64,000 nucleotides of DNA from Megaleporinus macrocephalus (GCA_021613375.1 CM038716.1:17553524-17617523); one strand, 5' to 3'. Positions 15,545 to 28,161 are shown, numbered from the stretch's first letter. A program made the numbers and translations. Notes: generated by a model from the sequence alone, not told the origin.

Positions 15545-15790
15545 GCACAATTCTCTAAATGTCTGTCGAAGGTGTAGAAAAACGTTTAAAAGGTACCAAT
15601 TTGTGCCTCAGTTTGTCTTCAGAACAGTGTGAACGTGCCTTGGCATGGATTGCGTGGGCCTTTTCAACAGCACTTTTCAGCAGGCTTCCATAATGATATG
15701 GAAATTGTATGTGAATTAGCAGACAAAGCGAACGGAGTAAAAGATGTTTAAGTAGAGCTTAAGCTAATCAGTCAAGAAAGGTGAGAAGAT
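15545..15790 (+). repeat. Direct repeat, copy 2
   Basis: Second copy of the block at 14070-14300, with substitutions and small indels throughout. It is preceded by a short TATAT instead of a long AT run. Confidence 0.8.
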
Positions 15791-16183
15791 GGACCTTTTA
15801 ACGAGACCAAGACTGCAAATGCACAGTCAAAAAGATGAAGGTGCTTGAACGGCTTAGCCAATCTCCTGATATGAATAATATGAACATTTATGGAGATTTA
15901 AAAAAATAACAAAAAGCAAGCCCAACACAGAGGGACCCTTATGACTTTGGGAAATCAAAGATGCTTTTCCAAAAGGAACAGGCTAAAGCTAGACCACAGT
16001 ACTGCAATGAGCCATTACTTCTTACTGTAGACATTTCAAAGCTGTCACTTGAAATAAAGGCTTTGCGAAAGTTATACACTTGAAAACCTGTTTCTTATCA
16101 GTTTGCTTTTAAACCCATATTTGTTTATGCCTGTGTGTTATAAGTGTAAATTTGAAGTGGATATGTGTACTGGAAGACTCATA
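15791..16183. other. Non-coding stretch
   Basis: A/T-rich sequence without recognised features, perhaps the remainder of the repeat that ends near 15790. Confidence 0.4.
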
Positions 16184-16756
16184 GGGTGTGTCTCAAAACC
16201 TAGTGAGTGTCTAAGTAGGCTGTCTATGTAGGCAGCTGTTTAAATAGCAGTGTTCTGTCTGACATCTCTCCCCATAAAACAGATTACTGAGACGCTCTAG
16301 TTAGAGAGAGACTGAGTCGTAGCTTGTTCCCGCCCACTGCAGCACGCGACCAGTGGTTTAGGTAGTTGCTAAGCTACCGGCCGGCATCCAAAACAATAGA
16401 CCAAGGCTTATAAATGATAAATCATAAATCATAAACGACTCGTTACAAAGTTGTAAATAAAATACTGTTTTGTGTGATTATACAACAAGAAACACATTAA
16501 AACACCAGAGAGAATCAAAATAACTTACATTTTAAAACAACTTCACTGCTCGTAGATTTGCCTGCGTTGCATCATGGGATTGTCTTAGCGGCTGAGGAAG
16601 CGTTAGATGCTTCCTTAAAATTAGGTCAAAATAAGGTTCCTCAGTAGACAGAATGGTTAAGGTATATAAGTATTGGGACAGACTACATGTTGGGAGTGCA
16701 TACTATGACGAAAAATGCTGCCTATGTAGGAGCTCACTTGGTTTTGAGACACACTC
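16184..16756. mobile_element. Non-autonomous TIR element, family GGGTGT, copy 2 (573 bp)
   Basis: Starts GGGTGTGTCTCAAAACCTAG and ends with the inverted complement TTGGTTTTGAGACACAC. The interior is collinear with 8057-8617 (for example AGGCAGCTGTTTAA, CAGTGTTCTGTCTGACATCT, TTGCATCATGGGATTG). This copy keeps the better terminal repeats. No coding capacity. Confidence 0.85.
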
Positions 16757-16789
16757 ATTGACTTATTAGTAGCAGCATCAACAGATTTC

Positions 16790-17090
16790 ACACATGTATG
16801 TTACTGCCGTCCAAAGAAAGACATGTATCGCCATACAGGTCGATTTTTATTTTTCAACATTCTTTAAACGCAACAGCTGCTGTTTACATTGTGTGAAAAT
16901 GTAATGATGAATGGACCAATAGAAATGCTCCAAACATTCTGGACACACTGACTTTCCTTAAAAGTAAAGCTGTTGCCCTCTTCTGTAAAGTTGGCATTTT
17001 GGATATACTTTTGTTTGGACAGCGAGGTATCGGCTGAGAATTCTCAAATAGGAGCCACTTCATCCTCATGATGTAATGTTAAGTTCTGAG
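16790..17090 (+). repeat. Dispersed repeat R3, copy 1
   Basis: Shares the block TGATGAATGGACCAATAGAA and then ATGCTCCAAA with 41860-41900, and in inverted orientation with 22120-22150. Flanking similarity includes a GCAAAGTT-type block some 100 bp further on. No terminal repeats were identified. Confidence 0.65.
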
Positions 17091-17100
17091 GACTGGGCAG

Positions 17101-19029
17101 CCATGGTAAGCCTTAGTGTAAACTTGATGTTATCCTCTTGTTTTAATAGCTGAAACTACAACATGCAGCCGAGAAGGAATGAACTTGCTCAATAACGATA
17201 TTTAGATCTGGCCACTCTTTGCTGGGTATCAGGGGCTCTGATGTGTGTCAGGAAAACATTCCCCACACTGCACTGCCAACACTGGCTTGCATTCATAAGA
17301 CGAAAACACGACTCATGTTGTTTGTGCCAAAATCTGATCTTTCCAGTAACTGAGCGGGCAAGCTTTTTCCACTCCTTACCGTTTCAGTATTAATGCCCTC
17401 GTTCCTGCTGGTGGTGCATTTGTTTGTTCTTTGCTGACAACATGGACACCCAACATGCTTTTTTAGCTGCTGTGGCCCTTAATCTCCTGCTTGGGAGATG
17501 CTAGGAGCGTGTAGCGGCCACTATCATGTTGTGTTGCAAGAGTTCTATTTGTTTTTACCTTCACTCCACAGCTTAAGAGAACCCAAACACTACGAGTGCA
17601 CTTGCAACTTCGCCTCACCGCATCTTATTCATTTCAGTGGACATCTGCGCTGCATCGTGGGGGTGTATGACGGTCTGCAGTGCATGATGGCTGGTTTCAC
17701 CTCAAAGCAAATGAATGTGTTCACCACAATGCGTGTAGCCAATCAGGCAACAACGAGCTGGCCTTTGTCACAAGTGGCAAACATAACTTTCTTCGACAGT
17801 GGAATACTACACCTCTCTTTTTTTCAATCCTTGACAGTTTTACAAAAAAAAAAAAAAAGAACGTATTTGTTTTCTATAAAGACCTGAATTCTACGCAGAT
17901 CCAGTGATAATTAAACTGTACTGAGCTCAGAGGTTATTTGCTAAGGCTGCATGCTAGTGAGACTGACTGAGCCAACTTTCTGGCTTGTGTGGACGAATAA
18001 TGTGTAAAAAAATGCGTACGTCTATGATTTAGCCTCATTTTAAGGTTGTGTGCAAAAGCAAACAGCATATTGGATTATTTACTGCCTTACATGCTTCACT
18101 TCCATAAAGTAACGCCCACCAGCAGCGAGCAGAGAGATCCAGCATAGCAGACTGTGGAAAGGAAAAAGGGCAAGTGGGTACGCACTGTAGCTGACACGAA
18201 AAATGCTAGTATGTCCGATTTATACCACACATATATCGAAAACACACACTGTGTGCAAAGGAGGTGGCTGCATCCAATAACCTGCAAATAAGGGTAAAGA
18301 GGGTTAAATGCAAAGATCTGAGTGTATCAGAGGGGTAGTGGTTCTGCACAGTAGTTCTGCTCTATGTGCTTCAACACTAGAAGATCTAGATCTAATATAG
18401 TTTACCACTACTCACTTGAGCTGCTGCTGCTCCTGCACACGCACGTCCATATCAACACTTACAGCTGGCCGGGGCAGACTTAGCAGAGCCGAAATTTCAT
18501 AAACTGACTTCTGAGGAATGGTGGCATCTTACGACAGTGACAAGTTTAACGTCACTGACCTCTTCAGTCTTTACCCATTCCAACGCCATGACTGGGGTCA
18601 TAACAGCCTGTTTTGTCTCTATGTGCAGGTACTGCATGTTTGTTTGTCCTCTGTTATATCATGTGTAGGTGTTGTGAAGTCACCATTTTGGGAGAAGGTT
18701 AGGTCTCTTCCTCCTCTGTCATGACCTGTACACACGTTTTGCTACATTTTGTTCAATTCTATGAAAGTAGGAAGTAGGGGAGTGCCTTTTCTTTGGGTTC
18801 CCCTACTTTTTTTTGCAGTTAAACAGGGAGTCAGGGCAATTTGTATTTTTGTTTCAGTTTGTTTTCAGGCTACTTAGTTTTTATAATCCTCAGATGCTTT
18901 GTTTTTTGATTTGTTGTTTTTCTCGACATCAGCTCGTCCCCAAAGCTGTTTCTTCATTAGGACTTTTAAGAAAATATGAATAAACATGAGCTGCTTTCTT
19001 GTAAAAATAGTGTTTGGTTTTGTAAGAGG
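17101..19029. other. Non-coding stretch
   Basis: No exon was recognised. There is a poly-A run of 15 near 17840. An AT-rich, T-rich zone at 18720-19010 contains an AATAAA signal at about 18978 and could be an old LTR or retrotransposon 3' end, but no boundaries are visible. Confidence 0.4.
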
Positions 19030-19200
19030 TCTGGGAAAATGAGGCCATTCTCATTCTGTATTACTGTTTGACCCTAGACTGGGCTGTAACACAATTTCTA
19101 TGGAGATTGCATGGTTATGTACTTGATTTCACTGGGTGTGACTGAGACACCTATACTAAATAATTAGGAAGGGTCCACAAACTTTTGCCCATATAGTGCA
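19030..19200. mobile_element. Tc1-like element end
   Basis: The right edge CACAAACTTTTGCCCATATA followed by GTGC matches the typical end of a very common fish Tc1-like family (…CTTTTGGCCATATAGTG). The sequence before it is a diverged remnant. The left end is lost. Confidence 0.6.
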
Positions 19201-19299
19201 AAACGGAGTCAATACATGAAAAAAAAAAACAGAACTGGGACTCACTGATTACTCACAGAGCTGGAGCAGCTCTTTGATGCACAGGACAAATATATACAA

Positions 19300-19830
19300 G
19301 AGTCACAAGTTACATCTCTCTCCACTTATCAGAGGGATGGGTTCTGGTTACACGGAAAAAAGGGTCAGAATCTCTCTTTCCCGCTCTGTTTCTGGTTGAT
19401 ATGTGAAGAAGCGGATCCATCAATTCCCAGCTCTAACCCCTCTTTCACGACTGAACTCTTTGCTCAGCTTTGACAGGAGTTTCATCAAAGCTCAGCATGG
19501 GAGAAGAAGCCTCGGCTCACAGCTTCTCCGACTCCTGAACCGCCGCACACACAAAAAAGACCAACACACGAGCCTACTGCTGCGTAATCAAAGCTCTCCG
19601 ACAGTCCGCGATTTGGTGTAACAAGTCTCTCTTTATGATAATAAACATTCTCCACGCGCCAATTAAATTGGTCTGCTTTGTGAAATGACGGCTGTCAGTT
19701 CTGATATCAAACTGCTCTGGCTGGGAACACAATGGAGAGATGAGAGTCCTAACATCAAATAGCGGCTGATATGACTAAATCATCAAACAGAACACGCGTC
19801 TAAATTGCTCTGTTAAATAAGATGGGTGAC
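19300..19830. other. Non-repetitive stretch, candidate conserved non-coding sequence
   Basis: Complex sequence with CpGs, no repeat. The block 19650-19745 has a CAATTAAATTG palindrome and other TF-site-like words (TGATATCA near 19700). Compared with the repeat-filled flanks it looks maintained, but that is only an impression. Confidence 0.3.
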
Positions 19831-20519
19831 ACGGCGAAACCTCTTTTTATTTCAGTGGACACAGACACAGATGGCCACACACTGGCACAGCAGGGCTGCA
19901 CGCTGTGGAGAAAATACCAATATGGGGTTCTACTGCTACATATTGCAATTACAACACAATGTATTAAAACACTTCATTTATGTAACACCGCCAGAGACTG
20001 GACTGCATTATTCCCAGCAAACGTATTTATGTCTGTTGAATGGCATAAAAGAGCTGTTTCTCAGTAAACACGCATTTGAAACATGAGAGCTGAGGTGGAA
20101 GGAATATTGAAAATGAAATCAGAAATACAAACATTTAATCCCAGCTTTATAACAATGAGCTGCCATAAATATGCCATGGCAGATGTCTAACGCTGTCATC
20201 AGTGCTCAAGATATATTACACTATATTCAGTGATACAAAAGTGACATTTTACCACTGCAATTAATTGTCATGGCAGATGCTATACCACCGTACCGAGCAA
20301 ATGATTTAGGCACTTGGAACATTATATCTATAAAGGATCCAACTTGGAACATTAAAATCTATACATTTTCAGGGCAGGAAGTTTTTATTTGCTCTGCAAA
20401 ACGCTTTATTATTTTTAATATTATTATAGTATGAATGCAGTATGTAGTGGTTTTACATACAGTATGTCAGTATGTTTATTCAACCCTTTCCAAGCTTTTT
20501 CTTGTGGCAAAAAGAAAAA
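19831..20519. other. Non-coding stretch
   Basis: AT-rich sequence, no feature recognised. Confidence 0.4.
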
Positions 20520-20860
20520 GGGCTGTGTATTGGCAAGAACCTGGCGATACAATATGAATCGTGATACAGCAGTCACGATTCAATATGTCCCAATATATTG
20601 CGATACTGCAAGCAACGTGATATATCGCGATTTTTCTAATCCTACTATTAAAACACACCACTATATGAACAGGTTTGCCAATGCTTACAATAGCATTGCG
20701 CCCTTGTGCTGCTTGTTAATGTTGGAGTGGAGCTGAAAATGGATTACAACACTGCCATCTAGTGGTCAGAGGTTTAAACACAACACACAATGATTCACTG
20801 TCTGCCAGATTCACTGTATGCCCGATATTTGATATTTTCAATATTTTCTTACACCCCTAG
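20520..20860. mobile_element. hAT-type MITE, TAGGGSTGT ends
   Basis: Left end GGGCTGTGTATTGGCAAG, right end TTACACCCCTA, which are imperfect inverted repeats of the TAGGGGTGT type. The interior is rich in ATATTGCGATA and CGATATC-like words typical of these elements. The 8-mer after the right end (GTGGCAAC) nearly matches GTGGCAAA 10 bp left of the left end, so the target duplication may be separated by a small A-rich insertion. Confidence 0.65.
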
Positions 20861-20874
20861 TGGCAACCCAGTAT

Positions 20875-21065
20875 TGTTTACGGTTATCATCTAATACCCG
20901 CTTTGACTACTTTATTAAGCTAAATCAAGATGAAGGAACTGCTGAAGGAACTGAATAAAACTTATGCAATGTCTGGGGGTGTCCAGGAGAAATCTGGAAC
21001 AGTTTAAAGAACAAAGTTATTATCAACTTCTTTTAAAATAGGATATTCCTGCTGCTTTATACTGC
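20875..21065 (-). mobile_element. Tc1-like family B fragment, inverted copy
   Basis: In reverse complement this matches the core of 28325-30113 and 45930-46420: words such as AGTTCCTTCAGCAG, TGAAGAACAAAGTT-like and TCTCCTGGACACCCCCAGAC. Ends not preserved. Confidence 0.65.
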
Positions 21066-21989
21066 ATTTATGCTTATTTACATCTGTTCTGTTCTGATGA
21101 TATATGGCACTCTAACTGGTGTAAATATACTGTTTGCTAAGATGAAAGTTAATAAATTCAGACTTTGACATAAGCTGTCAGAGCTCTACATAAAACTACA
21201 GGTAGGATGTTTTGGTAGTCTAAATTACAAGGCTTCTTACTCGCCAGCTTTTTATTCAAATGTTCCTGTTCCACCTGAAATGGTGCAGCAGTTACATTCT
21301 GGTGCATCAGGCATTACTTAACGTTGAACCAACATTAAAAGAATAATAAAGTTAGTGAGCGCTGACGTTTACTGGTCATATTGCAGACAGCATGAACCCG
21401 TGACGTTTCATGTTTTGTGGGGTAAACTTCTTTTCATTTGTTAATATACATTGATTTTAAGCCTGCAACACATTATAAAAAAGGTAAAACAGGGACAATT
21501 CAGGGCTAGTAATGAGATAAAAAATAATGATGTGCTTTCACAAAAGGCTGATGCAAAGATGTGCAGAGGATCTCTGGTTAGTCTAAAAGCTTTTAAAAAC
21601 TTGGAAGGGATTTGCATATTCCTGCTTTTACAGGGCATAATATCATTTAATGGTTCAAGGAATCAGGAGGAATTTCAGTGTGTAAAGGGTGCAGGCCTAA
21701 GCTGAACTGCGCGTGATCTCCAACCCCTCAGGCTGCACTACGTTATAAAGCATCACTAATAGCTGATAAAAGCACATGGGTGACGGATTACTTTGTTAAA
21801 CCTTTTTCAACCACTACATCACTTGGCTACGCTCACAAATGCTACTTAAAACTTAAGTGTGCAAAACACAAGCCTTGTGTTGACCATGTCCAGAAGCGAT
21901 GTCCACTTCTCTGGGCTTGGAGGCTTGTTGAATGGACAAAAGTCAGGGTCTGTCACAGTACGAGGGTAATTTAAGAAAATATGAATAAT
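21066..21989. other. Non-coding stretch
   Basis: At 21260-21310 a block TTCCACCTGAAATGGTGCAG followed by CAGTTACATTC recurs in diverged form at 29365-29430 and inverted at 54340-54400, so part of this is a dispersed repeat. No exon recognised. Confidence 0.45.
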
Positions 21990-22165
21990 GATGGACAATG
22001 AAATCTAGAAACATATCATCACTGTCTAAAACAATAAGTGTCTCCTAAATGGCAACTTTACAGGAGAGAACAAAAACTTGTTTCCCTTTTAATGCAAGTT
22101 AATGGAACCAGATTTACTTCTTAGCTATTTTGGAGCATTTCTATTGGTTCATTAATTTTTCAGAA
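21990..22165 (-). repeat. Dispersed repeat R3, copy 2 (inverted)
   Basis: Contains TTTTGGAGCATTTCTATTGG, followed by a TTCAT-type block, the reverse complement of the R3 core seen at 16900 and 41880. Confidence 0.6.
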
Positions 22166-22324
22166 AAAAAAAATAGACAAGAATGGAGATGAACATGTTT
22201 TCCTTCGTACAGTGACAATATGCTTTCCAAGCCTGTCCTGCATTTTTAACAAGACATTTTTAACAATGCAAAACTACATGCTGCACACATTACAAAGGCA
22301 AGGCTATAGAACACAGTTCACTAA

Positions 22325-22368
22325 CAGGCGGACCGCGGTTCGGTTGTCAACTTAACAAAGCGGTAAAT
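22325..22368 (+). mobile_element. Fragment of the hAT element seen at 33822
   Basis: CACTAACAGGCGGACCGCGG followed by TTCGG closely matches the left end of the element at 33822-34525 (CACTAAAAGGCGGACCGCGG). The rest is cut off where a Tc1-like fragment starts. Confidence 0.6.
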
Positions 22369-22576
22369 GCTTTACTGTCCCAACTTTTCTGGAATGTGTT
22401 GCAGGCTGGAAATGCAGGAATAGACGGATATTCACAAATATGATAAAGTTGATCAGATAAAACATGAAATATTTCCAGGTCATACTTTATTTAATGAAAT
22501 AAAAGTCAATGTAAGAAAAACTATGTTTTTAATTAGCATGTTTCATACTGTCCCAACCTGATTTTTGGATGTACAC
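22369..22576. mobile_element. Tc1-like family A fragment
   Basis: Both edges carry the ACTGTCCCAAC word of a family whose ends typically read GTCCCAACTTTTTTGGAA (22375-22395 and 22550). This is a short internally deleted copy. Related copies lie at 39328-40618 and 49561-50175. Confidence 0.6.
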
Positions 22577-22867
22577 TGTTTACAAGTGTGTTGATGGAAC
22601 ATCATTAGCATTTTTAACTATTTTCATTATTTTTTTTAGCCTACAGTTAAAGTTATAGTTGTTGCAATAAATATGGAGATCAGAGGAGTTGGAAACAGAA
22701 CTCTGTCTCAGTTCAACAGATTTAAATATATATATATTCACTGTGTTTAGATGTTGAGTTTTACAGCTTCAGCTGCCGTTACTCATTTTCAATTACGATA
22801 CAATTCACTTACGAAGCCCTCGTCACTGCTTCCTGTTACAATGCAAACTTAAATAAGACCATGATAC

Positions 22868-22909
<42 letters not shown>
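22868..22909. repeat. (AAT)14 microsatellite
   Basis: Uninterrupted AAT trinucleotide run. Confidence 0.97.
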
Positions 22910-23382
22910 CTTATGTATTAGTACATATAATGTAAAGTTAGAAAAAAATTATATATAGATGGTATGACATGACGTGAACAAACAAGTTAAAAAAGTCAAT
23001 TCTGTGTTTAGGCTGACTTTAGGTTGTAGTGACTGTAGTGTTGCCCCGACTATTTATATCAATACACTTACTACACTGGAAAAAAACATCTACTCAATAA
23101 AAAAGGTATAGACCATCTACAGGGCCATCCCATTACAGTCACCCGCAACTTGTGCCCACTGGTATGAAAACCGGCCACTTGTGGGGAGTGCAGGGCAGAG
23201 GGTAAAACGTAGGGTTTTTTCACATTTTCAAAATTCACACGCAAATTGAAAACCTGCTTATATGCAATGACTAGCAGTATATTTGATTAAGTGATTTAAT
23301 ATATTTCAGTGTATGTTTACTGGCTACCCAAGATAGCGGATTACACATTAAGCTTTGAAAAAAAAATAGATAAATAAATTAA

Positions 23383-23660
23383 ACTCAATTTCAATTCAAT
23401 TTATTTATTTAAAAGCTGAAGCTGACCAAAGCGCTGTACAATCAAATAACACTTAAGAAAGGCTTACCTAGATAACCTTAGATAATCTTACTAAACCACA
23501 CAGCTTTTAGCTTCTTCAGGTTCTGTTGAGTGGACAGTTTTTGTGTTCAGGTCTGTAACAGTTATAAAGAGGTGTGGCAGCTAAATTGAATATTTTTTTG
23601 AAATGATCTGGAGTAAATGTAAAAGTACTGCGATGATTATAATTAGAAAAGTACCTAAAC
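23383..23660. repeat. Dispersed repeat (AAAGCGCTGTACA type)
   Basis: Starts TTTCAATTCAATTTATTT and continues with CCAAAGCGCTGTACAATC, a text common at one end of a widespread teleost interspersed repeat. Family not assigned. Confidence 0.55.
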
Positions 23661-23679
23661 AGAACACCGACTCAATTAC

Positions 23680-24160
23680 TGACATGAGAGTAATTTGTTA
23701 ACTTTGTGCCTCTGCGCCAGAGTCTGTTGTGAATGCGCTCATCAAAAATGATCTCAATAAACTGTGATTTGTTAGAGAGCTCATTTGCATAGCGCTACTG
23801 CAGAGGCCAATATTGCCACAATGATTAACAAATGCTGTGCAGCTCGAACAGACAGTCAAAGCCCAACTTCCAGATACAGACACAGACATTCAATGCAAGC
23901 CTTGCAGTCTGTCAGGCTGACAGTGAGAACTGGGGACACAGGCCTCTAGGCAATTGCTGTGTACACTAAGCTCTTTCTCAATAACCTTGTGTGTGTGTGC
24001 GTGTGCGTGTGTGTGTGGCTCCTAACTTTGCTGAGCTCTGTTAACTCAAAGACTAATATTAGATCAGTGACAAGAGCCCACAGTCACAGATAAGTCCTCT
24101 CTGACCCCTTTAGATTGGCTACACTTTCCGCCCATAGAGAACACAATATTCCCCCATCAA
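23680..24160. other. Non-repetitive stretch, candidate conserved non-coding sequence
   Basis: At 23690-23890 complex sequence contains an octamer-like word (CTCATTTGCATAG at about 23780) and AATATTGCC and ATTAAC cores. A (GT)n-like run at 23988-24017 interrupts the stretch. No exon recognised. Enhancer character is inference. Confidence 0.3.
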
Positions 24161-24179
24161 CTCCAAACACAGCGGCAAG

Positions 24180-24188
<9 letters not shown>

Positions 24189-24262
<74 letters not shown>
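24189..24262. repeat. (AC)37 microsatellite
   Basis: A 74-bp uninterrupted AC run, the longest pure dinucleotide run in the window, preceded by a GCGCGC start. Confidence 0.98.
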
Positions 24263-24263
<1 letters not shown>

Positions 24264-25070
24264 AGTTAGCCTCTAGCTAAAGCATATAAGAAATTAGCTC
24301 TCAAATATTCTTACAGTGCCGAAACAGCATTTTTAGCAGAGGCCTGCTATATTTCTGCATTTAGCTAAAACACAGACTCGCTGCTGTCAAGGTGATTCAT
24401 GAACGGCAAAAATATTCTAATCTCCCAGCTGTGTGCCGTTGTGTACTGGAGCACCACTCGCTAGCTTTGGGAGCTGAGTGTGTGTGTGTGTTGATCATTT
24501 TTAAAAAGAAAGGCTTAAACTGCTTTAGGCTTAGTAGCCAGAGGCCTGCAACACTGCCCCCACCAGCCTACTGCTGTTGCCTGATAATTCCCATCAGTCT
24601 GCTGGAGCAGTGGCGAGGACAGGGGGATAAAAGAGAAGTAAAAACAGAATCCAGAACACAACAACAAAAAGAACTCTCACTGACAGGCCTTCACAAGTAG
24701 TGCATAATTGCAATTATTTGAGCTGCTGGAAATTATTTAATGCAACATTATGCAATAATTGGATTTATTTTCACTATAGTTGCAGAGTGTAATTCACTTT
24801 TACACCACCGGCGGAAATAAAAACCGTAGGTACAGAGTAGCTAAAAACTCTAGTAAGATGTGTGTCAATTTCTTTCCCGTCTATGCGCCACCAAGTGTTT
24901 AATAGCCTCACAGATCACTGCCGTCTACAACCCCAGCCTATTAGTCTTCTTCATAGTAGGCACATTATTACAACCTCACCACCTGTTGTCAGTTCGCTGT
25001 TGTCAGAATCTTGTTACACTGCCCTCTAGTGGATGTTCCATGTCGACGTAAAAGCCACATGGAAGCATGC
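24263..25070. other. Non-coding stretch
   Basis: No repeat boundary or exon was recognised. A 102-codon plus-strand frame (24392-24700) shows no family features. Confidence 0.4.
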
Positions 25071-25331
25071 GGGGCAGTCGTGGGCTGGAGGTTAGGAAAC
25101 CAGCCTTGTGAGCGAAAGGTCACCAGTTTAATCGCCTGAACCGACATGACGCGACTGACGTTCCCTTGAGCAAGGCACCTAACCCCCAACTGCTCCCCAG
25201 GCACTGTGGATAGGTCTGCCCTCCGCTTCAGGCAAGTGTGCTCACAGCCACCTAGTGTGTGTGTGTGTATAGATTTTCATTGCACAGATGGGTTAAATGT
25301 ATAGGTGAAATTCCTCTGTGTGCAAACACAA
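25071..25331 (+). mobile_element. tRNA-derived SINE, family 1, plus orientation
   Basis: Same block order as 7091-7330: a tRNA-like head (GTGGGCTGGAGGTTAGG, decayed B box GTTTAATCGCC), then CCTTGAGCAAGGCACCTAAC, a CACTGTGGATAGG block, GCACAGATGGGTTAAATG and a TGTGTGCAAACAC tail. The two Pol III boxes are mutated, so it is inactive. Confidence 0.75.
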
Positions 25332-25439
25332 ACAGTCGATAACTCTAAACATAGCAGTGACATTTACAGCAGCTGAAAAGAGCGGATTTATCTTCATACA
25401 TAAAGAGAGCATAAAAGAAACAGCTACATAAGTTATTAC

Positions 25440-25830
25440 TTCCTAGTCCAACGAGATGAAAACCGGCTCAGCGGCTGTCTTGCATCCTTTCATCTCTTTT
25501 AGAGAGTAAGAGCCAATCTGATATTTACTCGTCTAGTCTCTTGCTTGGTCACTCTCTCTTCTTCGCTTCCTCTGACAACTTCTTATGACTCTGTGCTGCC
25601 TCTGCCATGATGTCCATGCTGGGAATACTGAGCTACATTCTTTACAAATTCAGTTGTTGGTGTGTGATGCGGTGCCACAAAGTTTTATGGAGATCTCACG
25701 AGAGGTCTTGAGCCAAATCCTCCAAAGGGGCACAGCGTTGTAATGACAGACACCACTGTCAATATTATCAAATGAGCGTCCCAACTAAATGATTTTAAAG
25801 CTATTATTTTAAGGTAAAGAATTGTTACAT
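25440..25830 (+). repeat. Dispersed repeat pair member (partner at 48240-48640)
   Basis: The words GCCATGATGTCCATGCTGG, AGTTGTTGGTGTGTGATG, GGTGCCACAAAG and TCCTCCAAAG recur in the same order at 48460-48600. It is an unclassified interspersed repeat or an old duplication. Confidence 0.65.
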
Positions 25831-28160
25831 ATTTAGCTGGCCAAAATTATTTTCCATGGTTGTAGAGTGCATCTGGTAGAGGACTGTACACAGGATTCTA
25901 AATAACACTAAACAACTGTGTGACTGAGTAAAGCAAGGTGTACTTTAGGAGCTGTAGAAAACTAACATATCAGACAATTAAATCATTTCTCGCATTTAAG
26001 TACATTAACCATCTGCTAAAGTTTCATAATCATGACAGGCCTATTCACAAAGTCTTGAAAACTCTCAAATTGCTTCTGACTGACGGAGGAACTGTCATAT
26101 CAAACCTTCACTGTCATCCCTCACTCAGCACAACACTGGTTAATGTGTGTCTGTTAGCGGACGTAACAGTATCAGCAGCTATTGCTCCCCTCCAATTGGG
26201 TTACTAGCAGCAAGAAAAGATTCTCAGTAATTCATGTGTCTCGGGAGAAGTGTGGGCTAGTCTTCATCCTCCCATTCTTAATAGTATCCTGTGATAAGGG
26301 AGATCTAGCTAATGGGCAATACTGGTATAGGTACAAATGTAAATAATGAATTTAATGTTAATTTATTTTAAACAATGATTTTTTTTTATCTGTTTATCTG
26401 TTTTGCTTCATTTTACTGCCACAGAGTAAAAGAAAAACTTGTGGAGCTCTGTCAGGGGACCCGTGTAGGGTTGCCGGTGTTTATTCTTCTATTATTTTCC
26501 TAATACCCCTACAAGACTTTGGTCTGCTTCATATGGTCAAATAGTTATAAACTAATTAGTTAAAATAACTTAAATGTGTGTTCGAGTCACTGGTTAGCAT
26601 CTACTCCACGTGCTTCGGTTCTAATTTCATTATTTCTCCTCATCATCAAAGTTCTGGGTAGCAAACGTTACACTGCACATGTGCATCTCCTTTCCTCTTC
26701 GACTCTCAGTAAATATTTAAATGTTGTTCAAAATAAATTTCTACATCCTGGCTCCTGACTAGATCTGTGTTTTTTCTTCATTCCATAACCTCCGACTTAC
26801 AGACACTTCCTGACCCTGATCTGACATCCCATAGACTTTCCTAGTGCGTAGCAAGTGTGGGTGAGAGTTAAGGCAGGCAGGATCAGCCTATGGCAGCTAG
26901 TTTGATGATGGCTTAGAATACCTGTGACAGTATTTCTCACTATGTTTAGAAAAAATATAATAAACAAATTAATCAGCAGATTAATCCATAATGGGAAAAA
27001 AAACATTAATTACATACAAATTATACAAATTAGTTAAAACGTTCCACCTCACCAATAAAATCCTGGATGTTGTCCCCTCTCCTGTCCAGACCACACCATT
27101 ATTATCCACCTGTGTTGAGTTTATTGCCCTGTCTTATTATACAGTCTTTAGGTATCTTTAGATATCTACGGTCATTAACCTCGGTTCTTTGGTCAGCACA
27201 GATGTTTGCTGCCCAGTTTGTAAATATATACGCTCTTTTTACGCATCCTGTGTTTTAAGGTTAGCGTTTTTCATGGATTCCTCTGCCCTCGGAGCTCCTA
27301 CTGGCTTTGATGTTGCTCCTGACACCAACTCTATTAAAGAGCGCTCTCACTTGTATCCTGTCACTTCGCCTGCCCTGCCAGCCCAATGTTACAGAAAAAG
27401 TCTTGAATCAGTCAAATCAATGAGAGCCATTCATATACGAAGATAGAAGACAAAATAACACTTACTTCTTTCTTCACTTTCTTTCTCGCAGGTTTTAAAG
27501 CTGGTGTGTTTGACAGAATAAGTTTTAAATTGTTTAGGCACAATAGAATGATATCACTAAACAATAAGCATTTATTTACCCTAAAACACAAATATTAGAA
27601 TACATTATGGCTGTTGCAATTAGTCTATGTAATCAACGATGTCGCTGCTGAAAATGTATCAAAATCAATAATTTAACCAACACATTGGGGGATTTTTGTT
27701 TTTTTAAATGCATCGAATGAAATAATATTTTTTTTGACCGAATCTGACTTTAGGCATCTGAGAAACAGAAATACTTAAAATAAGCAGGCGGTGTGCAAGG
27801 TAATGTTTTGAAGCTGTGCCACAGTAGCATAAAAAGCAATGAGCGATTACCTGAACAGAAAACGTGTTACTCAACAGTAATAATCATCCAGGTGAAAGAG
27901 TGAGCCATATGTAGTTACACAGATTAAAGTTTCAATACAAAAAAAAAAAACACATTTAAGATTTTTAGTAAGTTGCTGAAGATTCTCAAGAAATCACTTG
28001 ATCCGTCCATCAAGAAGATCCCTTACACTACCAGTGGTCAAGTATAATACCATTGGAGGAAAATTAATTGTTTAGATTATCTGATTAACCACAAAAAAGA
28101 TGAATTCTTGAATGGAAAAACAGTCATAGTGGATTTATTTCACAGCCTTTCTACATTGTG
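25831..28160. other. Non-coding stretch
   Basis: Long AT-rich stretch. Around 27600-27740 the text (GCTGTTGCAATTAGTC, AATCAACGATG) resembles diverged hAT-type repeat sequence without visible ends. No exon was recognised. Confidence 0.4.
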
Positions 28161-28161
28161 A

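Noticed and set aside
14070..15790. LTR retrotransposon bounded by the two direct repeats
   Set aside because: No TG...CA ends, target duplication, primer-binding site or pol-like frame was seen between them, so I list only a direct repeat.
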